A stretch of 64,000 bases of DNA, from positions 1 through 64,000 of the forward strand of contig JAKQKF010000250.1 in NCBI GenBank assembly GCA_029560815.1, in the 5' to 3' direction. The position numbers were made by a program, and so were the translations under genes. Of this stretch, positions 25,439-34,728 are shown one piece after another. This DNA is from a bacterium (GTDB taxonomy: Bacteria > KSB1 > UBA2214). Numbering within the stretch: position 1 is the stretch's first letter; every line of letters starts with the position of its first letter. The notes below the pieces were generated by a model. It worked only from the letters and a program-made list of their open reading frames with translations. It was not told the DNA's origin and did no database searches.

Positions 25439-26272
25439 ATGATTAGATACCGTTGGTTCGGATTGCTGCTCGTCATCGCCCTCGGCGCCTGTGAAAAAGA
25501 TTCGGTGTCGGCTGACAACAAAACGAAGGAGAAACCCGAGGGCTGGCAGCTGGTCTGGTCCGATGAATTCTCCGTCAACGGCCTGCCCGATGCGCAGAAA
25601 TGGGGATACCAGACCGGCGGCAGCGGCTGGGGCAACGATGAAAAGCAGTATTACTACGCCGACCGGGTGGAGAACGCCCGGGTCGAAAACGGCATGCTCA
25701 TCATCGAAGCGCGCCGGGACAATTTTGAGGGCCACACCTACACCTCCGCCCGGCTGGTCAGCCGGGGCAAGGGCGACTGGACCTATGGCCGCTTCGAGAT
25801 CCGCGCCAAGCTGCCGGCCGGACGCGGCACCTGGCCCGCCATCTGGATGATGCCGACTGAATCGACCTACGGCAGCGGCGGCTGGCCCGACAACGGCGAG
25901 ATCGATATCATGGAACATGTCGGCTACAACATGGGTACCGTGCACGCCTCCATCCACTCCAAAATGTACTATCACAAAATCGGCACCCAGAAGACCGCCA
26001 CTACCAAGGTCAGTGATGTCGCTCTCAGGTTCCACGACTATATCCTCGAATGGGACGCGAACGAAATCAGGGCCTGGGTCGACACGACCCTCTATTTCAC
26101 CACCCCCAATGAGGGCAAGGGATGGGAGTACTGGCCCTTCGACAAGGAGTTTTACCTTATCCTGAACATCGCCGTCGGCGGCAGCTGGGGCGGCGCACAG
26201 GGTATCGACGACTCGATCTTCCCCCAGCAGATGGTTATCGACTATGTCCGCGTCTATCAAAAAGAAAATTAG
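25439..26272 (+). CDS. GH16 family endo-beta-glucanase (laminarinase-like) lipoprotein
   Basis: A 277-residue protein with lipobox LGAC (Cys18), so it is anchored to a membrane surface. A short polar linker precedes a complete GH16 beta-jelly-roll. WSDEFSVNG starts the fold, and GEIDIMEHVG holds the catalytic ExDxxE: nucleophile Glu154, assisting Asp156 and acid/base Glu159. The family cleaves beta-1,3 or mixed beta-1,3/1,4 glucans, and also agars, carrageenans and xyloglucan. WPAIWMMP and the methionine bulge fit the laminarinase/lichenase branch, but substrate remains inferred. GGAAGAG lies 8 nt before the ATG. It leads a run of four plus-strand genes with small gaps (49, 5 and -17 nt). Confidence 0.92.
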   Translation: MIRYRWFGLLLVIALGACEKDSVSADNKTKEKPEGWQLVWSDEFSVNGLPDAQKWGYQTGGSGWGNDEKQYYYADRVENARVENGMLIIEARRDNFEGHTYTSARLVSRGKGDWTYGRFEIRAKLPAGRGTWPAIWMMPTESTYGSGGWPDNGEIDIMEHVGYNMGTVHASIHSKMYYHKIGTQKTATTKVSDVALRFHDYILEWDANEIRAWVDTTLYFTTPNEGKGWEYWPFDKEFYLILNIAVGGSWGGAQGIDDSIFPQQMVIDYVRVYQKEN

Positions 26273-26320
26273 GTTCTCCCCACGGGAGCGCTGAGAAACA
26301 ACTGCACGAGGTGAGGGGCT

Positions 26321-26863
26321 ATGAAAGCATTTGGCAGATTTTGCTGTCTGCTGGCTCTGGTCAGCCTGACCGTGGCGCCGGATCCCGCTCTGGCGGACAA
26401 AGCCAGCGAGGCGAGACAACGGAACGCGGATGTCGCCACTCCGGAGGCTCTGGTGCGGGCGGCCTATGAATCGATCTCGGGCCCGGCCGGACGAAATCGT
26501 AACTGGGACCGCATGCGTAATCTCTGGCTGGGCAGCGCCCGGATCATCCTCTCCTCTAACGACTATGAGGGCAATCCCATCTGGGAGAACATGACCCTGG
26601 ATGGCTTTGTCAATCGGGTCGCCGCCTGGTACAAGCAGGAAGGGTTCTTCGAGAGCGAGATCGCTTCAACCACCCAGCGCTTCGGCAACGTCGCCCAGGT
26701 CTGGAGCACCTTCGAGATCCGCAGGGGATCCTCCACCAGTCCCGTCGTCTACCGCGGCATTAACAGCTGGTCGATGGTCATGAAGGATGGCCGCTGGTGG
26801 ATATCACAGCTCAACTACGATTTTGAAAGCAGAAAGCACCCCATACCGGAGCGTTATCGCTGA
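26321..26863 (+). CDS. Exported NTF2-like (SnoaL/DUF4440-type) protein
   Basis: A 180-residue protein with a signal peptide (about 1-25, ending ALA). The mature part resembles an NTF2-like alpha+beta barrel: helix EALVRAAYESI, LWLGSARIIL, the strand VAQVWSTFEIRRG, and a C-terminal GRWWISQLNYDFES. The fold hosts many unrelated enzymes and binding proteins, and I cannot name a substrate. A close GAGGTGAGGGG ribosome-binding site supports the start. It sits 49 nt after the GH16 gene and 5 nt before the decarboxylase gene, so these genes are probably co-transcribed. Confidence 0.75.
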   Translation: MKAFGRFCCLLALVSLTVAPDPALADKASEARQRNADVATPEALVRAAYESISGPAGRNRNWDRMRNLWLGSARIILSSNDYEGNPIWENMTLDGFVNRVAAWYKQEGFFESEIASTTQRFGNVAQVWSTFEIRRGSSTSPVVYRGINSWSMVMKDGRWWISQLNYDFESRKHPIPERYR

Positions 26864-26868
26864 AAACC

Positions 26869-28353
26869 ATGCCCGATCGTCCCTCCTATCACCTGACGCC
26901 GGAGGAGTTCCGCCGGCTTGGCTACCGCATGATCGACTGGATCGCCGACTATGAGCAGCGGGTCGCCGATCTGCCGGTCCTTTCCCGCGCCGAGCCCGGC
27001 AGCATCCGCGCCCAGCTCCCCGCTGCCGCTCCAGAAAAGGGAGAAGCTCTCGACCTGATCTTCGCAGACCTTGAGCGGATCATCCTCCCCGGCATCACCC
27101 ACTGGCAGTCGCCCAACTTTTTCGCCTTTTTTCCGGCCAACACTTCCGGCCCCTCCATCCTCGGCGACCTGCTCTGCGCCGGCCTCGGCGTCCAGGGCAT
27201 GATGTGGGCTACCAGCCCCGCCTGCACCGAGTTGGAGACCCATATTATGGACTGGATGGCGGACCTGCTCGGCCTCCCCCCGGGGTTCAGGTCGGACAGC
27301 GCCGGCGGTGGGGTGATTCAGGACTCAGCCTCCGGCGCGGCCCTCTGCGCCATCATCGCCGCACGCGAGCGCAGGACCGGCCTGGTCAGTAATGAGTCCG
27401 GCTGCGACGGACGCCTGACCGCCTATGCTTCGACCGAGGCCCACTCTTCCATCGAAAAGGCGATCAGGATCGCCGGCATCGGCCGTAAAAACCTGCGCCT
27501 CATAAGAGTCGACGAGCGTTTCGCCATGCGCCCGGCGGAACTCGAAACCGCCATCCGCGCCGATCTTGCTGCAGGACTCATGCCCTTCTTCGTCAGCGCC
27601 ACCATCGGCACTACGGCTGCCAACGGCCTCGATCCTCTTCCCGAAATCGGCCGCATCGCCGCGAAGCACGGGCTCTGGTTCCATGTCGACGGCGCCATGT
27701 CCGGCACTGCCGCCCTCTGCCCCGAATACCGCAGCATCCAGGAGGGGCTGGAAAGGGCAGACAGCTATTGCACCAACCCCCACAAGTGGCTGTTCACCAA
27801 TTTCGACTGCGACTGCATGTTTGTCCGCGACCGCGCCGCGTTGATCCAGGCCCTGACCATCCTGCCCGAGTACCTGCGCAACCGGGCGACGGAATCGGGC
27901 GCCGTCATCGATTACCGCGATTGGCAGATCCCGCTCGGACGCCGCTTCCGCAGCCTCAAACTCTGGCTCGTCCTGCGCCACTACGGCCGGGAGGGGCTCC
28001 AGTACCACATCCGCCGTCATATCGAACTGGCGCAGCACTTTGCCGGTCAGGTCGCAGCCCATCCCGATTTCGAACTCGCTCTGCCCCCGCCGCTCAACCT
28101 GGTCTGCTTCCGCCACCGCGGCGGCGATACCGCCAACCAGGCCATCCTTGACGGTGTCAACAACAGCGGCAAGGCCTATCTCTCCCATGCCCGCCTGGCG
28201 GGCAAGCTGACCCTCCGCCTCTGCGTCGGCCAAACCCGCACAGAAGCCGGGCATGTGGAAGCAGTCTGGCAGCTGCTCCAGCAGACCGCGGAGGCATGGC
28301 AAAAGTCACAGGAACCTGGCAATGGAGGAGAAAAAGATGACTTCAACGGGTAA
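26869..28353 (+). CDS. PLP-dependent aromatic-L-amino-acid-type decarboxylase (group II)
   Basis: A 494-residue cytoplasmic enzyme of the AADC/tyrosine/tryptophan decarboxylase family. HWQSPNFFAFFPAN, SPACTELE, GGGVIQDSASGAALCAI (cofactor phosphate binding), FFVSATIGTTAANGLDPL, FHVDGAMSG (Asp facing the pyridine nitrogen) and NPHKWLF, with PLP Lys306, are all present. Such enzymes make aromatic amines such as tyramine, phenethylamine or tryptamine, or act on other amino acids; the substrate is not predictable here. The usual VDAAYAG motif reads VDGAMSG. The ATG is 5 nt after the preceding stop with no close ribosome-binding site, which suggests translational coupling. Its role next to a glucanase and a sugar mutarotase is unclear. 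Confidence 0.88.
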   Translation: MPDRPSYHLTPEEFRRLGYRMIDWIADYEQRVADLPVLSRAEPGSIRAQLPAAAPEKGEALDLIFADLERIILPGITHWQSPNFFAFFPANTSGPSILGDLLCAGLGVQGMMWATSPACTELETHIMDWMADLLGLPPGFRSDSAGGGVIQDSASGAALCAIIAARERRTGLVSNESGCDGRLTAYASTEAHSSIEKAIRIAGIGRKNLRLIRVDERFAMRPAELETAIRADLAAGLMPFFVSATIGTTAANGLDPLPEIGRIAAKHGLWFHVDGAMSGTAALCPEYRSIQEGLERADSYCTNPHKWLFTNFDCDCMFVRDRAALIQALTILPEYLRNRATESGAVIDYRDWQIPLGRRFRSLKLWLVLRHYGREGLQYHIRRHIELAQHFAGQVAAHPDFELALPPPLNLVCFRHRGGDTANQAILDGVNNSGKAYLSHARLAGKLTLRLCVGQTRTEAGHVEAVWQLLQQTAEAWQKSQEPGNGGEKDDFNG

Positions 28354-29215
28354 TCCGGGGGTGCGCACCTTCGCGGGCAAGGGGGGGCTGCCCATGGTGG
28401 AGGTCGAAAACAGCGAGGCCAGAGCTGTGATCAGCCTTTACGGAGGCCAGGTGCTCTCCTGGCAGCCTAAAGGGGAGGAGGAGGTGCTCTTCACCAGCGC
28501 CCGGAGCTGGTTCGAGCCCGGCAAAGCCATCCGCGGGGGCGTCCCCCTCTGCTGGCCCTGGTTCGGCCCTCACCCCACCGACCGGGAGAAACCGATGCAC
28601 GGCTTCGCCCGCCTCCATGACTGGCGCCTCGTCCAGGTGACCACCACACCGGAGGGGAAGAGCATCGCCGTACTGGAATTCGAGGATTCACCCGCCACCC
28701 TGGCGCTCTGGCCCCACCCCTTCCACCTCCGTCTCGAGGTCGAGGTCGGGGCTCATCTCCGCATCGCACTGACCATGGCCAACCGTGCCGCCGAAGAGGT
28801 CGAAATCACCGCCGCCCTCCACTCCTACTTCCTGCTCGGAGAGGCCGGGCTGGTCCATATCACCGGACTGGACGACACCTTTTACATCGATACGCTCCAG
28901 CAGGAGCGCACCACCCTGCAGCAGGGACAGATCAAAATCGACCGGGAGATCAACCGGATCTACCTCGAGACCGGCAACAGCTGCACCATTCATGATCCCC
29001 TGCTCGAACGGCAGATTATGGTCAGGAAAGAGGGAAGCCAGTCAACTGTGGTCTGGAATCCATGGGAAGAGCGCAGCCGCACCTTTCAGGATCTGGGCGA
29101 TGAGGAGTATCGCAAGATGGTCTGCATCGAGGCGGGAAATGTGCGGCGGGACCGCATCCTGCTGCCGCCGTCAGCCAGCCACACCCTGGCGACAGAGTTC
29201 GCACTTATGCATTAG
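28337..29215 (+). CDS. D-hexose-6-phosphate mutarotase (YeaD-like aldose epimerase)
   Basis: A 292-residue enzyme of the galactose-mutarotase fold that interconverts alpha and beta anomers of hexose 6-phosphates. LYGGQVLSWQPKG, GKAIRGGVPLCWPWFGPH, MHGFARLHDW with its catalytic-site His, and the C-terminal VWNPWEER and MVCIEAGNV are typical of the YeaD subgroup. I chose the ATG at 28337, which has GGAGGAG 7 nt upstream. This overlaps the decarboxylase end by 17 nt and implies coupling. Nothing after the stop looks like a terminator before the L28 promoter. Confidence 0.9.
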   Translation: MTSTGNPGVRTFAGKGGLPMVEVENSEARAVISLYGGQVLSWQPKGEEEVLFTSARSWFEPGKAIRGGVPLCWPWFGPHPTDREKPMHGFARLHDWRLVQVTTTPEGKSIAVLEFEDSPATLALWPHPFHLRLEVEVGAHLRIALTMANRAAEEVEITAALHSYFLLGEAGLVHITGLDDTFYIDTLQQERTTLQQGQIKIDREINRIYLETGNSCTIHDPLLERQIMVRKEGSQSTVVWNPWEERSRTFQDLGDEEYRKMVCIEAGNVRRDRILLPPSASHTLATEFALMH

Positions 29216-29291
29216 CATGAACCGCAGCGCAGGCTGCAAACAATCCATTTTCTGCTTGCATTTTTGATTAATTATTTCTATTTTAATCGGC

Positions 29292-29321
29292 TTGGTAGGA
29301 AAATATTCAATATAGTATAAA
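29292..29321 (+). promoter_or_regulatory. Putative sigma-70-type promoter of rpmB
   Basis: TTGGTA (29292-29297) and TATAAA (29316-29321) are separated by 18 bp in an A+T-rich gap. The rpmB ATG follows at 29340. Confidence 0.5.
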
Positions 29322-29339
29322 TGAGCAGGAGTTTTTCCA

Positions 29340-29531
29340 ATGTCGAGAAAATGTGCTATATGTGGCAAGGGTCCCCAGGTCGGCAACAATGTCAGCCATG
29401 CCCACAACCTGACCAAGACGCGCTGGATGCCCAACATCCGCAAAATGCGCATCGTCGAAAAGGGCACGACGCGTAACGCCTACGTCTGCACCCGCTGCCT
29501 CCGCGGCAACAAAGTGACCAAGGCGATCTAG
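29340..29531 (+). CDS. rpmB: 50S ribosomal protein L28 (bL28), zinc-binding form
   Basis: A 63-residue basic protein: [20 protein letters not shown], then [13 protein letters not shown] and a C-terminal [15 protein letters not shown]. The two CxxC pairs (CAIC and CTRC) mark the Cys-containing paralogue type that binds zinc. L28 sits near the E site of the large subunit and is needed for subunit joining. AGGAG lies 9 nt before the ATG. It is alone, with its own promoter and a strong terminator. Confidence 0.96.
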   Translation: MSRKCAICGKGPQVGNNVSHAHNLTKTRWMPNIRKMRIVEKGTTRNAYVCTRCLRGNKVTKAI

Positions 29532-29557
29532 CCTCGTCCAATCCGCGACCGAATTCG

Positions 29558-29585
29558 AGCCGGGTCCTTGACCCGGCTTTTTTTT
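29558..29585. terminator. Terminator between rpmB and the radical SAM gene
   Basis: AGCCGGGTC, CTT, GACCCGGCT form a 9-bp stem followed by eight T. The T-tract overlaps the stop codon of the convergent radical SAM gene. Confidence 0.9.
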
Positions 29586-31182
29586 ATTGCGCCTCCGCCC
29601 ATCCCTTTAAAAGCCGCGCCTTTTCCAGCCCGTTATCGATGAAATCCCAGGGCAAGAGCTCCTCCGGACCCTTGGCGCGGTGAATCCACCCGGTAAATCC
29701 GCCATAGATCTCCTGCCACTCCCGGTTCTCCTGCACCGCCCGCACCAGGGCTTCACCTACCTCCACCGTGCCGATGGAAAAGAGCGCCTGCAGCACCTCC
29801 TCCCGTCCGCTTTTACGGCCGGCGCTCACCCCGTCGATGCGGTTGAGGGCCTCGATGACCATCTTCCTTTTAGACTTGATCTCCCGCTCCGTGGCCATGC
29901 CCGCCCACTGAAACGGGGTCCAGGGCTTGGGGACAAAGGTGTTGACGCTGACGCGCAGCTCCCGCCCGCTGCCGCGGCTGCAAAAAAGGGCGGCGGCCTT
30001 GCGGGTGAGATCGACCAGCCCCTGCAGGTCTTCCGGCTGCTCGGTCGGCAGTCCGATCATGAAATAGAGCTTGATCTGCCGGAAATGGAACTGCCCAATG
30101 AGGTCAACGGCCGCGAGGATCTGCTCTTCGCTCAGATGTTTGCGGATAACCCGGCGGAGTCGCTCGGTGCCGGCCTCCGGGGCGAGGGTGACCGTGCGGA
30201 TGTCGGACGCTGTCATGGCCTTGAGGAGAACAGGCGAAATCCGGTCCGCGCGCAGCGAGGATAGGCTGATCCTGTGGCCGCGACTAAGCAGCTGTTCACA
30301 AAGCTGGTCGAGCCGGCTGTAATCGGAGAGTGCGGCGCCAACCAGGCCGATGCGGTCGCCGGGATGGGCGTGGCGTTCGACTTCCGCGATGATCTCCTCC
30401 AGAGGCCAGCTCCTGAAGGGGTGATAGAGATGGCCGGCGGCGCAGAAACGGCAGCCTCTGCCGCAGCCGCGGCCCACTTCCACCATGAACATCTCGAGAT
30501 GGGTGTTGGGGGTGACGCAGACCGAGCTGGCGGGCGGATATTTCCTGAGATCGATGTAGCGCCTCCGCACGCGCCCGGACTCCGGCTGCAGGCCGTGCAC
30601 CGCGGGCACCCAGGCCCCTTCGATGCCCGCCAGCCTCGCCAGCAGCTCCTCCCGGCCCTCCCCGCCATCGAGGTGTTCCGCATAGGCCCGGGCGAAATCG
30701 GGGATAAGCTCTTCTCCCTCGCCGATCAGGAAGAGATCGGCAACCGGAGCCATGACGGTCGGATTATAGAAAGCAGCCACGCCTCCCATCAGGATGAGAG
30801 GATCATGGTGTGTCCGTTCGCGGGCCAGCAGAGGGATACCCGCCCGCTTGAGCATCTGCAGGACTACCGGATAGTCCATCTCGTATGCGAGCGAAAAGGC
30901 GATGATCCGGAACTGGTTGAGTGGCTGCTGTGATTCCAGTGTGTGAAAAAAGGCAGCGAACGGGCCTTCCAGCTGGAAGGCCCGTTCGCCTTTGAGGAGT
31001 GGCTGCTCGTTAAGCAACCGGTAGACGGTCTGATATCCCAGACTCGACATACCCGTTGCGTAACTATTGGGATAGACGAGCGCCAGTGGAGTGGGGCCTT
31101 GGGGAGAGAACTCGCGGCGGCGGCTTTCTGCGCTGAGCAGCTTCCGGGCGTAGCTTCGGAAGGCCCCGTACTGATCAGCCAT
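29584..31182 (-). CDS. Radical SAM protein with cobalamin-binding-like N-terminus
   Basis: A 532-residue enzyme. The first 180 residues resemble a degenerate B12-binding (Rossmann-like) domain (ALVYPNSYATGMSSLGYQ, RIIAFSLAYEMDYP, ILMGGVAAFYNP). The radical SAM core has VEVGRGCGRGCRFCAAG, with the CxxxCxxC 4Fe-4S ligands, then LVGAALSDYSRL, SLSSLRADRIS and TLAPEAGTERLRRVI. It looks like the YgiQ/TIGR03960-type group, whose members often modify RNA or cofactors or are uncharacterised; I cannot assign a reaction. It follows ftsZ by 50 nt on the same strand and is likely in the dcw transcript. The ribosome-binding site (GGGGC) is weak. Confidence 0.82.
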   Translation of the reverse strand: MADQYGAFRSYARKLLSAESRRREFSPQGPTPLALVYPNSYATGMSSLGYQTVYRLLNEQPLLKGERAFQLEGPFAAFFHTLESQQPLNQFRIIAFSLAYEMDYPVVLQMLKRAGIPLLARERTHHDPLILMGGVAAFYNPTVMAPVADLFLIGEGEELIPDFARAYAEHLDGGEGREELLARLAGIEGAWVPAVHGLQPESGRVRRRYIDLRKYPPASSVCVTPNTHLEMFMVEVGRGCGRGCRFCAAGHLYHPFRSWPLEEIIAEVERHAHPGDRIGLVGAALSDYSRLDQLCEQLLSRGHRISLSSLRADRISPVLLKAMTASDIRTVTLAPEAGTERLRRVIRKHLSEEQILAAVDLIGQFHFRQIKLYFMIGLPTEQPEDLQGLVDLTRKAAALFCSRGSGRELRVSVNTFVPKPWTPFQWAGMATEREIKSKRKMVIEALNRIDGVSAGRKSGREEVLQALFSIGTVEVGEALVRAVQENREWQEIYGGFTGWIHRAKGPEELLPWDFIDNGLEKARLLKGWAEAQ

Positions 31183-31232
31183 GACAGCCGCCCCGTATCA
31201 CAACGCGCTTTTCCGCACGCGTGGATTCCTTG

Positions 31233-32573
31233 TCACAGGAGCTTCCAGCGGTTACGGCGGCACGCCGGTATGTCAAATTCAGTATCTTCATGGCCGTTGC
31301 CGTTTCCGGCCGTTACCTGCACATCCTGCAGTGTGCGTTCCACATCCTTCCAGGTGTAAAGCGGCTCAGGACGCTCGGCTGCGGGCTGGGGCTCACTCTT
31401 AGGCTCCGGCTGAGCCGGCCGGGCCGGGTTCGCCGGCACCGTCGTGCGCTGCTGCCACTTGGGATTGAGGATATCGCGGCTGGCTTCCCGGTTGACATGG
31501 TTGTTGATCTCCTCCAGCCGGGTCACCGCAGGAATCTCCTTCTGAAGCAGACCGCCCTGTTCGAACTGCATGTTCGTCCGGCTGCCGGCCTCGCGGCTGC
31601 GGCGGTAATTGCTGGAGAGCCCGGTGGAGATAACTGTGATCCGCATCTCGTCGTCAAGATTGTTGTCAATGACGGCGCCGAAAATAATGTTGGCGCGCGA
31701 ACCCGCCTCCTCGAAGATGATGGTTGTGGCGGTGTTGACATCATTCAGGCTCATCTTCGGGCCGCCGGTGATGTTGACAAGCAGGCCGAGTGAGCCGGCG
31801 ATGGAAACATCCTCGAGCAGCGGGCTGTGGATGGCCTGCTCGGCGGCGATCTTGGCCTTGTTTTCGCCGCGGCCGATACCCGACCCCATCAGGGCGTCGC
31901 CGGCTTCGCTCATGACAGCGCGCACATCGGCGAAATCGAGATTGACCAGGCCGGGCACAGTGATCAGGTCCGAAATACCCTTGGTGGCATTGAAAAGGAT
32001 CTCGTCCGCGAAACGGAAAGCTGTGTCGAGCGGCGTTTCAGGCGGCACAAGGGAGATAAGCCGCTGGTTGGGGACGACAATGAGTGTATCGACTGCCTCT
32101 TTAAGAGCGAGAATCCCCTCATCGGCGCGCACCATGCGTTTCTGCCCTTCGAAAATGAAAGGCCGGGTGACGATGCCGACGACCAGGGCACCGATATCAC
32201 GGGCGATCTGGGCCACAACCGGGGCAGCCCCGGTGCCCGTACCGCCACCCATGCCGGCGGTGACAAAGACCAGATCCGCATCCGCCAGAGCATCATACAC
32301 GGCGTTGCGGTCTTCCTCGACCGCCCTCAACCCCTTCTGGGGATCTGCGCCGGCGCCCAATCCCTGCGTGGTCTTGGTGCCGATGCGGATCTTGGTGGGC
32401 GCCATACAGTATTCCAGCGCCTGCTCGTCGGTATTGATCGCGATAAAGCCTACACCCTTCAACCCTTCAGAGATCATGCGCGTGACCGCATTGCCGCCCG
32501 CGCCGCCGACACCTACCACCTTGAGCACCGCGCTGCCGGGGTTGGTATCATCAAAATCGAAAGTTAGATTCAT
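31233..32573 (-). CDS. ftsZ: Cell division protein FtsZ
   Basis: The tubulin-like GTPase that forms the division ring. The core is complete: [26 protein letters not shown], the tubulin signature [18 protein letters not shown]-like [11 protein letters not shown], and the T7-loop region [14 protein letters not shown] linker of about 90 residues, rich in Pro and Glu, precedes the C-terminal peptide. That peptide reads [13 protein letters not shown] rather than the usual DIPxFLRRQ, so the hydrophobic core contacted by FtsA is altered. Two starts are possible: 32573 (GGGAG 7 nt upstream; 446 residues, normal N-terminus) and an in-frame ATG at 32645 (GAGGGG 6 nt upstream; 24 extra residues). I prefer 32573. 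Confidence 0.95.
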   Translation of the reverse strand: MNLTFDFDDTNPGSAVLKVVGVGGAGGNAVTRMISEGLKGVGFIAINTDEQALEYCMAPTKIRIGTKTTQGLGAGADPQKGLRAVEEDRNAVYDALADADLVFVTAGMGGGTGTGAAPVVAQIARDIGALVVGIVTRPFIFEGQKRMVRADEGILALKEAVDTLIVVPNQRLISLVPPETPLDTAFRFADEILFNATKGISDLITVPGLVNLDFADVRAVMSEAGDALMGSGIGRGENKAKIAAEQAIHSPLLEDVSIAGSLGLLVNITGGPKMSLNDVNTATTIIFEEAGSRANIIFGAVIDNNLDDEMRITVISTGLSSNYRRSREAGSRTNMQFEQGGLLQKEIPAVTRLEEINNHVNREASRDILNPKWQQRTTVPANPARPAQPEPKSEPQPAAERPEPLYTWKDVERTLQDVQVTAGNGNGHEDTEFDIPACRRNRWKLL

Positions 32574-32708
32574 AGCCCGCTCCCTTGAGTTATTTGTATC
32601 GTCCCTCAGACCTATCCCTTGTCCGGTGGATGATTTTGGTCCCATTGTAAACCCCTCTTGTTTAGAGCTCTCGCGAACCACTCCGGGTCCGGCGTGGAGC
32701 TTGCGGTT

Positions 32709-32736
32709 AGACGGGCGGCTGAAAGCCGCGCCGTCT
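32709..32736 (-). repeat. Hairpin in the ftsA-ftsZ gap
   Basis: AGACGGGCGGCT and AGCCGCGCCGTCT pair as 12 bp with one bulged base and a 3-nt loop. It lies just downstream of the ftsA stop and 64 nt or more before ftsZ. No T-tract follows, so it is more likely an RNA-processing or stability element than a terminator. Confidence 0.5.
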
Positions 32737-32742
32737 GGTAAA

Positions 32743-33978
32743 TCATATTTTACGGTCAAAGAGCTGTTTGAATTTTTCATACAGTGAACTGAAAGACTTT
32801 TTCTCCTTGCTGAAATCCGGGCCTTCCTCTCCGCGATGTTTGAGAGCATACTGGATCAGGCCGACGCCGGTGGCGCTCTGCGGAGTGCCCGCCTCGGCCA
32901 CCATGCCGGTGAATCCCGTCGGATGGCCGATCTTGACCGGCATGTTAAAGATCTCCTCCGCCAGCTCCATGGTCCCCGGCAGCAGTGAGGCGCCTCCGGT
33001 CAGAACCAGTCCGGTGGTCATCAAATTGACGTAGGTCGACTTTTTGATCTCTTCATAGATGATGGTAAGGATTTCGACCATGCGCGGCTGGATGATGTCG
33101 ACCAGCAGTCCCTTGGAGATCCGCCTCGAGGGGCGGCCGTTGACGCCCGGCACCTCGACGACCATCTCCTTGTCCCCTTCGCAATGCAGGGCATGACCAT
33201 GGGCGATCTTGAGCCGCTCGGCGGATTCAATCGGTGTGCGCAGCATGATCGCCAGATCGTTGGTCACGTTGCGTCCGCCGAGGGCGACGACGGCGGTATG
33301 GCGAATGCAGCCTTCGTAAAAAAGGGCGATGTCGCTGGTGCCGCCGCCGATGTCAACCAGGATCACACCAAGCTCTTTCTCATCCTCGCTGAGCACCGAA
33401 TAGCTGGAGGCCAGAGGCTCCAGCACCAGGCTGGCCGTGGAATAGCCCGCCTTTTCGATGCAGCGGTAAATGTTCTGGGCGGAGGCAATCGCCCCGGTGA
33501 CGATGTGGACTTCAGCTTCGAGGCGCACACCGGTCATGCCGACGGGATCGCGGATGCCGCGCTGGTCGTCGACGATGAACTCCTGCGGCAGGATATGGAT
33601 CACCTCGCGGTCGAGCGGCAGCGCCACAGCGCGGGCAGCCTCGATGACCCGGCGGATATCCTCTTCGCTGACCTCATTGTCCTCGCCGGTGATAGCCACC
33701 ACGCCGCGTCCATTGATGCTGCGGATATGGTCGCCCGCGATGCCGGCGTAAACCATATCGACCTGGACGTCGGCCATCTCCTCAGCCTTCTCCACCGCCG
33801 CACGGATCGAACGCACGGTCTTTTCCGAGTCGACGACGATGCCATAGCGAAGCCCTTCAGAAGGCGCCGTCCCGACACCGATGATCTTGATCTCCTGGGC
33901 TTCATTTACCTCGGCAATGAAACAACCGATCTTGGTAGTGCCGATGTCGAGCCCGGCAATGATATCGACTGCATCCAT
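32743..33978 (-). CDS. ftsA: Cell division protein FtsA
   Basis: A 411-residue actin-like ATPase that tethers FtsZ to the membrane and recruits later divisome proteins. Phosphate-1 [12 protein letters not shown], the 1C-domain segment with [14 protein letters not shown], phosphate-2 [14 protein letters not shown] and the adenosine loop [13 protein letters not shown] are present. The C-terminus, [15 protein letters not shown], is an amphipathic membrane-targeting helix. AAGGA lies 7 nt before the ATG. It is 27 nt after ftsQ and 169 nt before ftsZ (97 nt if the longer ftsZ start is used), the usual order. Confidence 0.96.
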   Translation of the reverse strand: MDAVDIIAGLDIGTTKIGCFIAEVNEAQEIKIIGVGTAPSEGLRYGIVVDSEKTVRSIRAAVEKAEEMADVQVDMVYAGIAGDHIRSINGRGVVAITGEDNEVSEEDIRRVIEAARAVALPLDREVIHILPQEFIVDDQRGIRDPVGMTGVRLEAEVHIVTGAIASAQNIYRCIEKAGYSTASLVLEPLASSYSVLSEDEKELGVILVDIGGGTSDIALFYEGCIRHTAVVALGGRNVTNDLAIMLRTPIESAERLKIAHGHALHCEGDKEMVVEVPGVNGRPSRRISKGLLVDIIQPRMVEILTIIYEEIKKSTYVNLMTTGLVLTGGASLLPGTMELAEEIFNMPVKIGHPTGFTGMVAEAGTPQSATGVGLIQYALKHRGEEGPDFSKEKKSFSSLYEKFKQLFDRKI

Positions 33979-34005
33979 ACATTTATCCTTACGAATGGGT
34001 TCGGC

Positions 34006-34728
34006 TCATGATTTCTTCTTGACGATGATCTGGCTGGCCAGCCGCGCATCGAGGCAGCGGATCTGGCCCATCAGCGTGGAGGAACCCAGCTGACTGAAAA
34101 AGAGATCAAGGTTGCGCGCCTTGGCCTCCAGATCATCCTGTCCGAGCAGCACCGGCAGCATGCCCGTCTGCGAGAAATAAGCTACCAGCCCGAGCTCGGG
34201 ATCGCAATAGATTTCAGAAAGCTGGCGGCCGAGCAGGTCGCTGCGGCTCTCTACCTCGTCGATAAGCTCCATCGCGTGATGAAAGAAAAAGCCGTCCAGG
34301 CGATTGGTCTTGCTGTTGAAGCGCAGGCCCGGACCGGTGATCACCGGCAGGTCCGGGACCGGTTCACCCTGCTTCAGCGTAATAATATGTCCTCTGGAGT
34401 CAAGACCACAGATCTTGCCCGCTGCCAGCAGAGCCACCGGACGCCCTTTCCGGCTGCTGCCCTGGATGAAGAGCTTGCCCTCGCGCGAATTCAGGGCGAG
34501 CATCTCTTTCTCCTGGTCAGCCCGGCGGATCTTCTCCTCCAGTTTTTCGCGCAGCTCGTCACCATCGTCATATTGCAGCGCGTACTGCTCGGCCATCTGA
34601 TCGATGGAGAGCACAGGCTCTTCGGTATCGTGCGCCTCCAGCATCTGCTGGGAGATAAAGAGTCCTGCCACCAGGGCAAAGCTGAGAAAGAGCATCACTT
34701 TGCCATATTGAACAACACGTTCACTCAT
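34006..34728 (-). CDS. ftsQ: FtsQ-like divisome protein without a recognisable POTRA domain
   Basis: A 240-residue bitopic membrane protein with a helix at about 8-27 (YGKVMLFLSFALVAGLFIS). Its position between murG and ftsA fits FtsQ. The beta domain is recognisable around 93-130: RKGRPVALLAAGKICGLD, then LPVITGPGL. Between the membrane helix and this region, where FtsQ normally has a POTRA domain, there is a highly charged, helix-prone stretch (DELREKLEEKIRRADQEKE). The start is set by overlap of its ATG with the murG stop (ATGA). FtsQ bridges FtsA/FtsZ to FtsL/FtsB and FtsW/FtsI. The name rests on context plus the weak beta-domain match. Confidence 0.72.
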   Translation of the reverse strand: MSERVVQYGKVMLFLSFALVAGLFISQQMLEAHDTEEPVLSIDQMAEQYALQYDDGDELREKLEEKIRRADQEKEMLALNSREGKLFIQGSSRKGRPVALLAAGKICGLDSRGHIITLKQGEPVPDLPVITGPGLRFNSKTNRLDGFFFHHAMELIDEVESRSDLLGRQLSEIYCDPELGLVAYFSQTGMLPVLLGQDDLEAKARNLDLFFSQLGSSTLMGQIRCLDARLASQIIVKKKS

